Shown here: positions 18,329-25,767 of the stretch, one piece after another | How positions within the stretch are numbered: position 1 is the stretch's first letter | Layout: the number at the start of each line of letters is the position of its first letter | Source of the DNA: Oscillospiraceae bacterium | GTDB taxonomy: Bacteria > Bacillota > Clostridia > Oscillospirales > Acutalibacteraceae | Length of the DNA: 34,649 nt | Reading direction: 5' to 3' | NCBI GenBank assembly: GCA_031282735.1 | Contig: JAITDE010000078.1 | Coordinates: 1-34,649 of the forward strand | The notes under the pieces: model-generated | The model's database searches: none | What the model was told of the DNA's origin: nothing | Seen by the model: only the letters and a program-made list of their open reading frames with translations | Translations under genes and position numbers: made by a program

Positions 18329-19723
18329 TTAAGAAAAAAAGGCGCGGCAAGCTTTGAACAGCATTGCGATATCCGTTTTTGCGGCCAGCTCAAACGGAGC
18401 GTGCATGGACAAAATCGACACGCCGACATCTATAACATCCATGTTCAGTTTTGCCAAATACGCCGCGACCGTTCCGCCGCCGCCTTCGTCGACCTTGCCA
18501 AGTTCGCCCATTTGCCATAACACACCGTTTTCGTCAAAAAGCTTGCGCACCCACGCGACAAATTCGGCACCCGCGTCGGAACTGCCGCTCTTGCCGGCGC
18601 GTCCCGTGTATTTCGTCAGCACAACACCGAAATTCATGAACGCCGCGTTGAGAGGATCCATCACACTGGGAAAAGTCGGATCAAATCCGGCGTTGACATC
18701 GGCGGAAAGGCATTTTGTGTTGCGAAGCATCGCCCGCGGATTCGCGCCTGCGGAAACAGCAAATTCGGTCAAAAAATCCAACAAATAGTTCGTGTCCAAC
18801 CCCGTGTTGCCGCACGAACCGATCTCTTCCTTGTCCGTGAGCACCGCGATTGCCGTATGGACAGGCGTATCAATCGCAAAAATCGCTTCGGCGCAAGGGT
18901 AGACGCAGACGCGGTCATCTTGCCCGTACGCGCCGACGAGGGACCGATCAAATCCAATATCACAAGCCTCGAACGCGGGAACAATTTCCAGTTCCGCGCT
19001 GAACAGATCAGTCTCCGTAATGCCGTAGCGTTCATGCAACAGACGCAAAATATTGAGTTTCAATCCCTCCGCTTTGCCGTCAAGCATCAGCGGGCGGCTA
19101 CCGATCACGACGTTGAGTTCCTCGCCGCTGATACCCTTGGATAAATCGCGTTTCATCTGTTCCGCCGCCAGATGCGGAAGCAGATCGGTGATGCAAAACT
19201 TGGGATCTTCGGGCGCGTCGCCAATGGCGATTTCGACCACCGTGCCGTCCCGTTTGGCGGCGACACCATGCAGAGCCAGCGGAATTGCAGTCCACTGGTA
19301 TTTTTTGATGCCGCCGTAGTAGTGCGTCTTGGCGAGCGCAAGCCCTTTGTCGTCATAAAGCGGCGCGGGCTTCAGATCCAAACGCGGCGCGTCGACATGG
19401 GCGGCGATGAGACGTGTGCCTTCTTCCAGCGGCTTTTCGCCCACAACGGCAAGCACGAGCGACTTGCCGCGGTTGTTGAGAAAAATCTTGTCGCCCGCAT
19501 GATAGGTTTTTCCCTCTTCAAACGGCACAAAGCCGTTGGCACGCGCTTTGCGCTCCAAAAAAGTAACGCAGGCGCGTTCTGTTTTGCATCGCGTCAAAAA
19601 TTGTTTGTATCCCTCGCAAAATGCGTCCGCCGCTTGCAGTTCGTCGGGCGTGAGCACCTCGCAAGCGTGTTTTTGCTGCCGCGCAAGCGATTCGCGCAAG
19701 GCATCCGCAGTCTTTTCGTCCAT
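18329..19723 (-). CDS. apeB: M18 family aminopeptidase
   Basis: A 464-residue dizinc metallo-aminopeptidase that removes N-terminal residues (often acidic) in the cytoplasm. Zinc-site motifs of M18 are in order: AAHVDAPRLDLKP (His/Asp), GAYGQDDRVC (bridging Asp), TDKEEIGSCGNTG (Glu-Glu), SADVNAGFDP (Asp) and SMHAPFELAAKTD (His). Length is usual. The ATG at 19723 is only 4 bases after the comF stop, with GGAAGAG inside the comF end, so translation is coupled. It is the last gene of the nadD-rsfS-comF operon. The symbol is by family; apeA and apeB homologues are hard to separate by eye. Confidence 0.92.
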   Translation of the reverse strand: MDEKTADALRESLARQQKHACEVLTPDELQAADAFCEGYKQFLTRCKTERACVTFLERKARANGFVPFEEGKTYHAGDKIFLNNRGKSLVLAVVGEKPLEEGTRLIAAHVDAPRLDLKPAPLYDDKGLALAKTHYYGGIKKYQWTAIPLALHGVAAKRDGTVVEIAIGDAPEDPKFCITDLLPHLAAEQMKRDLSKGISGEELNVVIGSRPLMLDGKAEGLKLNILRLLHERYGITETDLFSAELEIVPAFEACDIGFDRSLVGAYGQDDRVCVYPCAEAIFAIDTPVHTAIAVLTDKEEIGSCGNTGLDTNYLLDFLTEFAVSAGANPRAMLRNTKCLSADVNAGFDPTFPSVMDPLNAAFMNFGVVLTKYTGRAGKSGSSDAGAEFVAWVRKLFDENGVLWQMGELGKVDEGGGGTVAAYLAKLNMDVIDVGVSILSMHAPFELAAKTDIAMLFKACRAFFS

Positions 19724-19727
19724 TCAA

Positions 19728-20522
19728 TCACGCTTTCTCTTCCAATTTGGTTTCTAAAAATGATAAACAAACAATATCCGTGTACCCTGCTTGTTGGAGC
19801 GCGGCGGCACAGGTGCGCATCGTCGCGCCGGTCGTCACAACGTCGTCGCACAGCACAATCGTCGTTGTGCGCGGGATGGGTCGCGCCGCAACGGCATAAG
19901 CGCCCGCAACATTTGCGTCACGTTCGCAGGCGCGGAGTTTGTGCTGGGTTCGCGTCTCGGCTGTTTTTCGCAGTAAATCGGCGCAAAATGGATCGCCAAC
20001 CCAACGTGCCGCCGCTTTGGCGATCAATATGCTTTGGTTGTAACCGCGCGTTTTTTCTTGCTTGCGTGTCATCGGCACGGCACAAAACAGCGGCGGCGTG
20101 TGGATAACCGAACGCCGCGCTCGGTCGTCCCACCCCAAAGTTTCGCAAAGCGCGTCCGCCATCGTTTGCCCGATGCTATGCGCCCAAGCGCGATCCCCAT
20201 TGAATTTTAACCCGTTGAACGCGTTTTTTGCATCGCTTTGATAAGGAAAAACCGAAACCAGCTTGATACGCCGATCAGATTCGCAGGTGCAATTTTCCAG
20301 TGTCAGACGGCAGTGTAAACACATGAGCGGTCGGCGCAGGGTCTCGGCGTCAGCGCCGCAATTTTGGCAGACCATTTCGTCCGATGCCGTAACGCCGCCG
20401 CAGAGGACACAGCGGCGCGGAAAAATCCAATGCAGGGCGTGTTCCCAAAAACGAACAGCTCCAAGTTTGACCGACTGCATTTTTCTGACGGCATGGTTTT
20501 TATTGATATCATCCAATCGCAT
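19728..20522 (-). CDS. comF: ComF family amidophosphoribosyltransferase-like protein
   Basis: A 264-residue ComFC-type protein. An N-terminal zinc-binding cluster (CVLCGG...CQNCG, with a later CLHCR and a CTC) is followed by a phosphoribosyltransferase domain with the PRPP-binding loop TIVLCDDVVTTGATMRTCA. In competent bacteria ComF assists handling of incoming single-stranded DNA, but the gene is widespread in non-competent species. ATG at 20522 lies 2 bases after the rsfS stop and has GAGG seven bases upstream. A longer frame from 20582 would overlap rsfS with no site. Part of the nadD-rsfS operon. Confidence 0.9.
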   Translation of the reverse strand: MRLDDINKNHAVRKMQSVKLGAVRFWEHALHWIFPRRCVLCGGVTASDEMVCQNCGADAETLRRPLMCLHCRLTLENCTCESDRRIKLVSVFPYQSDAKNAFNGLKFNGDRAWAHSIGQTMADALCETLGWDDRARRSVIHTPPLFCAVPMTRKQEKTRGYNQSILIAKAAARWVGDPFCADLLRKTAETRTQHKLRACERDANVAGAYAVAARPIPRTTTIVLCDDVVTTGATMRTCAAALQQAGYTDIVCLSFLETKLEEKA

Positions 20523-20524
20523 TG

Positions 20525-20890
20525 TCAAGCCTCGGGAGGTTGTTCGCCGATTGCCAGTTGAACCGTTTCGCCGTCTTCCCACAGGCGTTCAAGATTGTAG
20601 AATTCTCGCTGATCTTTGAGGAACACATGCACAAGCACGGTGCCATAATCCAGCAAAATCCAGCCTGTTGTGCGCCCCTCCGACGCTTTCGGCACAATCC
20701 CATGCTGTTCTTTGAGTTGATGCTCCAACTCATCCGCCAGCGATTTGATATGCGTGGTGGAATTGCCCGTGACAATCAAAAAATAATCCGCGATAATCGT
20801 TTGCTCCGTGATGCGGATTGCGCGTTGATTGTGCGCCTTTTTTTCGTCTAGAATCCGTGCCGCTTCCTGCAGCAAATCGAATGGAGACAT
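20525..20890 (-). CDS. rsfS: Ribosomal silencing factor RsfS
   Basis: A 121-residue protein of the RsfS/Iojap (DUF143) family, which binds ribosomal protein uL14 and blocks subunit joining under starvation. Family segments DYFLIVTGNS, LADELEHQLKE, EGRTTGWILLDYGTVLVHVF and REFYNLERLW are clear. The ATG at 20890 has AAAGGA upstream and lies 19 bases after the nadD-yqeK stop. The order nadD-yqeK-rsfS is a well-known conserved cluster in Firmicutes. Confidence 0.97.
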   Translation of the reverse strand: MSPFDLLQEAARILDEKKAHNQRAIRITEQTIIADYFLIVTGNSTTHIKSLADELEHQLKEQHGIVPKASEGRTTGWILLDYGTVLVHVFLKDQREFYNLERLWEDGETVQLAIGEQPPEA

Positions 20891-20909
20891 ATTCTGATCA
20901 TTCCTTTCG

Positions 20910-22106
20910 CTAAAATGCCGTATTGTCTTTGATTGTGATCATTTTTTCCAGCTCCGCGTAGCACGCGAGACCATCGGGATGCATCAGCGTATCCTCTCTT
21001 TTTTTTTCGCGGATGAAATACCCTATGATGTAGCGCGTCGCGTCGTCCAAATCGGTTTGCACAAAATCCCGAACCGTCTGCACGTCAGGGAATTTTCGAT
21101 CGACGGATGTCATATCGGCAACGAAGATCACTTTTTCGAACGCCGTCATGCCCGCGTGACCGGTCGTGTGCCAGCGAACCGCGCCCAAAATAGCGGGGTC
21201 GCTGATGCCGCCCTCCATCGACAGCAAAGCCTCGCCCGCAAATGCGTGCCAAACTTGAGGGAAACCATCGTCGATCCCCCGAAGAGGTTTGCCGTATTGT
21301 GCGCACAATTGCCGTTGCTCCTCGGGCGGCAATTGCTTTGCGCAATCGTGCAACATCCCCGCCAGCAACGCCTTGTGTTCGTTCTGACCATACTTGCACG
21401 CCAAGTCAAACGCCGTTTCCGCAACGCATTCGCTGTGATACAGCCGCTTGGGATCAACCAATTCCGCAACAAACGCTTTGCATGCCCGGTGCGATGTCAG
21501 GGGCGCATATAAGTTCTTTGTTTGTATATACGCATTTGTCGCTTCCGTGATCCAACCAGAAATATCCGCGCCGCCGCGCCTGCAAGCGCGCAGTTGTGTC
21601 GACGAGATTTGCAGCGGACGGAACGAGCGTAATCTAATTGTATGCTGCTGCTGACGCAAATTGAACGCTTTTGGGATGTGCAGAGGGCTTGCGTCGCGCG
21701 GCAAAGCGACAACTGTCGCCAAATCAAGAATCGTTTCCCACGATTTCCATTGATCGAACTGCGCCAGCTGATCCGTTCCGACAAGCAAATAAAAGCTTGC
21801 GTCGGGATGCGTTTGGCGCAAATGGAGCAACGTGTCGATGGTGTGGCTATCGCCGGCACGCTGAAGTTCAAAATTCAAAATGCGTATGCGGCGGTCAAAG
21901 CAGAATGTGCGTCCGCACATCGCAACACGGTCTGCCGAAGTCGCCCCAAAAAGGCGCCGTTTGCCCGGCGACTTGCCGGCAGGAACGATATAGAGCAAAT
22001 CCAGTTCCATCTGTTCCAAAAAAGCTTTTGCCGCACGGGCGTGTCCTTCGTGGGGCGGGTGAAACGATCCGCCGAAAATGCCGATGTTTTTCATTCGTTT
22101 TTTCAC
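20910..22106 (-). CDS. nadD: Fusion of nicotinate-nucleotide adenylyltransferase (NadD) and YqeK HD hydrolase
   Basis: A 398-residue two-domain protein. Residues 1 to about 200 are NadD, which makes deamido-NAD from nicotinate mononucleotide and ATP: nucleotidyltransferase motif GIFGGSFHPPHEGH and the ISSTQLR motif. Residues about 210-398 are YqeK, an HD-domain hydrolase of symmetrical dinucleoside tetraphosphates (Ap4A): HSECVAETA, GMLHDCAKQLP, VWHAFAGEAL and RWHTTGHAGM. In many Firmicutes these are adjacent separate genes; here one frame continues with no stop between them. The start is GTG at 22106 or ATG at 22094, neither with a strong ribosome binding site. First gene of the rsfS-comF-apeB operon. 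Confidence 0.93.
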   Translation of the reverse strand: MKKRMKNIGIFGGSFHPPHEGHARAAKAFLEQMELDLLYIVPAGKSPGKRRLFGATSADRVAMCGRTFCFDRRIRILNFELQRAGDSHTIDTLLHLRQTHPDASFYLLVGTDQLAQFDQWKSWETILDLATVVALPRDASPLHIPKAFNLRQQQHTIRLRSFRPLQISSTQLRACRRGGADISGWITEATNAYIQTKNLYAPLTSHRACKAFVAELVDPKRLYHSECVAETAFDLACKYGQNEHKALLAGMLHDCAKQLPPEEQRQLCAQYGKPLRGIDDGFPQVWHAFAGEALLSMEGGISDPAILGAVRWHTTGHAGMTAFEKVIFVADMTSVDRKFPDVQTVRDFVQTDLDDATRYIIGYFIREKKREDTLMHPDGLACYAELEKMITIKDNTAF

Positions 22107-22123
22107 TTTTTAGTTGTTTTCTT

Positions 22124-22187
22124 CTTCTTTTTCTGAAGAAAAAGAAGCAAAAAGACTTCCCCGCTTCGCGCGGTCATTTCCGGGCGC
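22124..22187. repeat. Composite repeat between ABC permease and nadD
   Basis: A perfect A/T hairpin (arms CTTCTTTTTC / GAAAAAGAAG, 22124-22147) is followed by CAAAAAGACTTCCCCGCTTCGCGCGGTCATTTCCGGGCGC, the degenerate start of a palindrome arm, here shown in words as three pieces: CAAAAAGACTT, CCCCGCTTCGCGCGG, TCATTTCCGGGCGC. It ends 8 bases from the permease stop codon. Confidence 0.75.
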
Positions 22188-22195
22188 AAAACCAA

Positions 22196-23029
22196 TTATT
22201 TCAAGCTGATCTTCTTGCTCAGCAAATAGCGCGTCGCGAAAAACAATCCAACCGAAAGCCCGATCATGACAATACCCGTCGTCAAATTCACTCGCACCGT
22301 AGGATTTTCACCCATCACAGACATCAGCGTCAGCGATAGGTTGATCGGCACAAGCTTCGCGATTGTGCTAATCAATGAACCCGAAACAACCGCGGAACCC
22401 AGCAAAAACAGGATCATCCACAAACCCGCATGCGCCTGGAATGGGCGCACGTGGCTGACGGTGATCACAAAAATACAAACCATCATTGCCAAAATCAAAA
22501 AGACCAGCACCAAAAGCAACAGATAGCCCCCGAAATTCAAAACACCCTGCAAGCTTGCAAACTGGAACATGCCGGACAACTGCTCCTTAAACGCCAAACC
22601 GTTTTCGAGCGTGCTGAGCATTTCGTCACCGATGTTTGAAACCAAGCGGCGCATATTCAAAATCATGACGACATCAAGCCCCGCCGCCACAATTGTATTG
22701 ATCAGCAACCACACCGTGTTGCCGCAAAACTTTGAAAAAAGCAGTTGTGTGCTCGAAACAGGCAACGAAAACGTCAAGTATCCCTGTTCGCTGAACAGCG
22801 ATTTGTTGGTGTTGTAAAGCACCAGCACAAGCCCCGCCATTTGAACCAGACCAGCGATGAATAACAGGAGTACGTTCAGCAACAACACGCCGCCGAAGCT
22901 TGCTATCGACGGCTCTTTGATCGCCGACAGAATGGACACCAATCCGCCAACGGCAGCCGAGCCGCCCAGTAACCAGGTTAAATTGCGCCCTGTGTGAAGA
23001 AATTCGTACTTCAGCAGTTTAATAAACAT
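22196..23029 (-). CDS. ABC transporter permease (ABC-2 type)
   Basis: A 277-residue membrane protein with six predicted transmembrane helices and no signal peptide, the usual form of an ABC-2 exporter permease. It overlaps the ATPase gene by 11 bases (23019-23029), so the two are coupled and form one transporter. The set resembles YtrB/YtrC-type or bacitracin-type exporters, which are often led by a GntR regulator, but no regulator is present next to it here. The substrate is unknown. Confidence 0.85.
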   Translation of the reverse strand: MFIKLLKYEFLHTGRNLTWLLGGSAAVGGLVSILSAIKEPSIASFGGVLLLNVLLLFIAGLVQMAGLVLVLYNTNKSLFSEQGYLTFSLPVSSTQLLFSKFCGNTVWLLINTIVAAGLDVVMILNMRRLVSNIGDEMLSTLENGLAFKEQLSGMFQFASLQGVLNFGGYLLLLVLVFLILAMMVCIFVITVSHVRPFQAHAGLWMILFLLGSAVVSGSLISTIAKLVPINLSLTLMSVMGENPTVRVNLTTGIVMIGLSVGLFFATRYLLSKKISLK

Positions 23030-23720
23030 AAGGAAACACCTCCTGAAACAGCTCGTTGAGCGTTTTGCCGTTTGCGTTGAGCGCAGCCGCGCTCTCGTGG
23101 AGCAACACTTGCTGCCGTCCGATCATCAACGCTTCGTCGAACACGCGCTCCATGTCGTAGACCATATGCGTGGAAAGTAAAATCGTCGAATCCTGCGGAC
23201 GATTGTTCAAAATGGTATCCATAATGAACTGCCGCGCGGACGGATCGACACCCCCCAGCGGCTCGTCGAGCACATAGAGTTTGGCGTTGCGGCACATCAC
23301 AAGCAAAAGCAGGAGTTTTTCCTGCATGCCTTTGCTCATTGTTTTGACCTTTTGCGCGGGTGTCAGCTGAAAATCTTTCAGCATACCGTAGGCCTTTTCG
23401 CGGTCGAAGTTGTCATAAAAATCCGCAAAATAGTCAATCGCCTGGCCGGCTTTCATCCAACCGGGCAAAAAGCTTTTGTCGGGCAAATACGCCAAGATGC
23501 TTTTTGTTTTTGCGCCCACCGGCTCGCCCGCCACGCGCACCGTGCCCGAATAGTCGTTGATCATCCCCGTCAGAACTTTCATCAGCGTCGTTTTGCCGCT
23601 GCCGTTCGGTCCCATCAATCCAATGATTTGACCTGCGGGCAGTTCGAGATTGATATCCCGAAGCACCACGTATGACCCATAACTTTTGGTCACGTGTTCC
23701 AATTCGATCATTGTTGCCAT
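23019..23720 (-). CDS. ABC transporter ATP-binding protein (YtrB-like)
   Basis: A 233-residue ATPase. Walker A is GLMGPNGSGKTT, the Q-loop region follows (YLPDKSFLPGW), and the signature is MSKGMQEKLLL in place of LSGGQ. Walker B is LYVLDEPLGGVDP and the switch histidine is in LSTHMVYD. The SKGMQEK signature is typical of the YtrB/EcsA-like exporter subgroup and not a defect. ATG at 23720 is preceded by AAGGAG seven bases upstream. Paired with the permease at 22196-23029. It lies 65 bases downstream of the MFS gene and may share its promoter. Confidence 0.93.
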   Translation of the reverse strand: MATMIELEHVTKSYGSYVVLRDINLELPAGQIIGLMGPNGSGKTTLMKVLTGMINDYSGTVRVAGEPVGAKTKSILAYLPDKSFLPGWMKAGQAIDYFADFYDNFDREKAYGMLKDFQLTPAQKVKTMSKGMQEKLLLLLVMCRNAKLYVLDEPLGGVDPSARQFIMDTILNNRPQDSTILLSTHMVYDMERVFDEALMIGRQQVLLHESAAALNANGKTLNELFQEVFPYVY

Positions 23721-23785
23721 GTCTTCACTCCTTTTTGTTGCGATTATCTTTTGATTGCTATGTTTTTCACATGATTATTTCGCGA

Positions 23786-25594
23786 TTATTCTTCCGCCGC
23801 TTTAAGAATCTGTTGCGGAATCGCCTCGCCGTGCCGCACAAACAGGATGAACGCCAACGCCAGTGCGCACGCAATCGGGCTGTAATAGAACAGCGACAAA
23901 TAGGTTCCTGAGAACATGCGGAAAATGCCGTATACAATCGGCGAAGCGATCTGCGCCGAAAACGTCGCCGTGTAATAATACCCGGTGAATGTGCCGACTT
24001 TTTCGATGCCGCCAATTTCGAGCACAAGCGGCAAGGTGTTCACCGTGATCATCATATATGCCGCGCCCGCCAGCACCAAAACGGGATAAATCAGCGCTTT
24101 CAATAAACTGACCGTGCCGCCGATGGTCTCTTCGATTGCGCCCAGCGATTCTCCCAAATCTGTGCCTTGCAAACCCAAAATGTCCCGCGCGAGCGTGTTG
24201 TATCTGTTTAAATCAAACTGTTCGGTATTGAGCTGTTGTTCGAACGCGGCATATTTTTCGGAAAATTGATCTTGACCGAGGTAATCGGCAAATTCCGCAG
24301 TTGCAAACAGATCGGCATCCGCCGCTTCGCCAATGTCGATTTTTTGCTGAATAATCAGATTTTCCTCCGCGACGCGGGCTTCAAGCTCACTGTAGGCATG
24401 GTTAAGCGTGGTGTAATCTTTCATCGACAGCCCTTTGCTCCCGCTCAAGCCCACAAACACACCAAAAAAGAGCAGGAACGCCGCGAGGAAGATCGCAAGC
24501 CCGATGATGATGGTTTTCCTCCGCCCGAGCCGCTTGCCGAGCGCGCCTGACGGTATGGCCGAAAGCATGCTGCATACGGCAAAAATGAGCATCAGCATGG
24601 TCGCCTGTGCGGTGGTCATATGTAAAATTTCGTCGGCGAACAGGGCAAAAAACGTGGTGATGGCGTTCGAGCCGCAAAAGAGGAAAAACAAACTTACCAG
24701 CATCATTACCAAGCTGACGCGTTCGGCTTTGCTGAGTTTTTGCGTTTTACGGGCGGCTTTTTCCTGCGCCTTCGCCGCTTTTTCGGCGGCACGGTGCGCG
24801 GCTTCGTCGCGCGAGCGCAAGGTTTCGGCGCTGAGGAGGCGGCTGTCCTTTTCTTTAACAAAGAGCATCAGCACCAACATGCCCAAAACCATAACAATCG
24901 CGCCGATCAAAAAGACATAGGGGAATGTTTTGAATTCGTCTTGGAGTTTTTCGATACCCGCGAGCTTGATATAAACGGCAGTAATAATTGTGCCGGCGAC
25001 CATCCCCAGTCCGCCGCCCAAACCGCCCATAAGATTGATGACGGCGTTGCCCTCGCTGCGCAGGGCGGGGGGCGTTAAATCGGGCATGAGCGCGACGACG
25101 GGAGCGCGCCACAGCGACATAACGAACACAAACAAAATGATGCATAGCATTAGCGCGGGCAAGGTGTCCATCCAAGGTATGAGTGCGAACAATATTGCCG
25201 AAATCGGTGCGCCGATCAAGATGAACGGGCGGCGTTTGCCGAGTCTTGAATGGCAGCGGTCGCTCAATTTGCCGAATGTCGGCTGAAAGATCACGCCGAA
25301 TATGTTGTCGAACGTCATAATGATGCCAATGAACAGCGGCACGAGCGTGAACTTGCCCGCCGCGCTGAGCGTGCTTTCGCCTTGGGATGCCATGAAGTTT
25401 TCGAGGAAAGACACGCCTTGCAATTTTTCGCTCCAACGCGCGATGACGGAGGAATCCGTTAGGAATTTGTTCAGGATTTTGGTGATATAGGGGTCATAAA
25501 TCGCCCAGGCAATGGAAGTCGCCATAAATCCAAAACCTGTGAGGATGGTTTTTTTGTAATTCAGTTTTTCGGTTGCTCCTGTCGTTTTAGCCAT
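23786..25594 (-). CDS. Large MFS transporter (SLC45/GPH-like) with an extracytoplasmic insert
   Basis: A 602-residue transporter with twelve predicted helices. The loop motif GKLSDRCHSRLGKRRPFIL is typical of sugar-porting MFS/GPH and sucrose-transporter-like (SLC45) proteins. An alanine/lysine-rich charged helix (about residues 265-300, AAHRAAEKAAKAQEKAARK) fits the cytoplasmic loop between helices 6 and 7. Between helices 9 and 10 there is an extra segment of about 115 residues, acidic and helical, that topology places outside the membrane. Ordinary relatives are about 400-480 residues, so the insert accounts for the excess length. ATG at 25594 has AGAGGAAG upstream, and a promoter lies at 25636-25664. 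Substrate unknown; a sugar is plausible. Confidence 0.85.
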   Translation of the reverse strand: MAKTTGATEKLNYKKTILTGFGFMATSIAWAIYDPYITKILNKFLTDSSVIARWSEKLQGVSFLENFMASQGESTLSAAGKFTLVPLFIGIIMTFDNIFGVIFQPTFGKLSDRCHSRLGKRRPFILIGAPISAILFALIPWMDTLPALMLCIILFVFVMSLWRAPVVALMPDLTPPALRSEGNAVINLMGGLGGGLGMVAGTIITAVYIKLAGIEKLQDEFKTFPYVFLIGAIVMVLGMLVLMLFVKEKDSRLLSAETLRSRDEAAHRAAEKAAKAQEKAARKTQKLSKAERVSLVMMLVSLFFLFCGSNAITTFFALFADEILHMTTAQATMLMLIFAVCSMLSAIPSGALGKRLGRRKTIIIGLAIFLAAFLLFFGVFVGLSGSKGLSMKDYTTLNHAYSELEARVAEENLIIQQKIDIGEAADADLFATAEFADYLGQDQFSEKYAAFEQQLNTEQFDLNRYNTLARDILGLQGTDLGESLGAIEETIGGTVSLLKALIYPVLVLAGAAYMMITVNTLPLVLEIGGIEKVGTFTGYYYTATFSAQIASPIVYGIFRMFSGTYLSLFYYSPIACALALAFILFVRHGEAIPQQILKAAEE

Positions 25595-25635
25595 GCAAGC
25601 TTCCTCTCTTATGTATTTTTGAAATATCCTCTAAG

Positions 25636-25664
25636 AGTATACCCTTTTTTGCGGGAAATAGCAA
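25636..25664 (-). promoter_or_regulatory. Sigma-A promoter of the MFS transporter gene
   Basis: On the minus strand TTGCTA (25659-25664) and TATACT (25636-25641) are spaced by 17 bases. The predicted start is about 35 bases before the ATG at 25594. It is divergent from the glmS promoter in the same intergenic gap. Confidence 0.65.
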
Positions 25665-25706
25665 GGGGTAAATGCAGTATTCACAAAAGATTAAAAAAGA
25701 GAAGTT

Positions 25707-25735
25707 TAATATTGCGTTTGCCTCTGCATATACTA
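25707..25735 (+). promoter_or_regulatory. Candidate promoter of glmS
   Basis: TTAATA (25707-25712) and TATACT (25730-25735) are spaced by 17 bases. The -35 box is weak (four of six consensus bases). The leader to the ATG at 25768 would be only about 26 bases, leaving no room for a glmS ribozyme. Confidence 0.5.
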
Positions 25736-25767
25736 GCCGTGATTTCTATTATCAGGGAGGTTTGCGC

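Noticed and set aside
23019..23720. Loss of the ABC signature motif in the ATPase
   Set aside because: SKGMQEK in place of LSGGQ is normal in the YtrB-like exporter subgroup.
25600..25767. A glmS ribozyme in the leader of glmS
   Set aside because: The region upstream of glmS lacks the conserved ribozyme core, and the candidate promoter leaves a leader of only about 26 bases.
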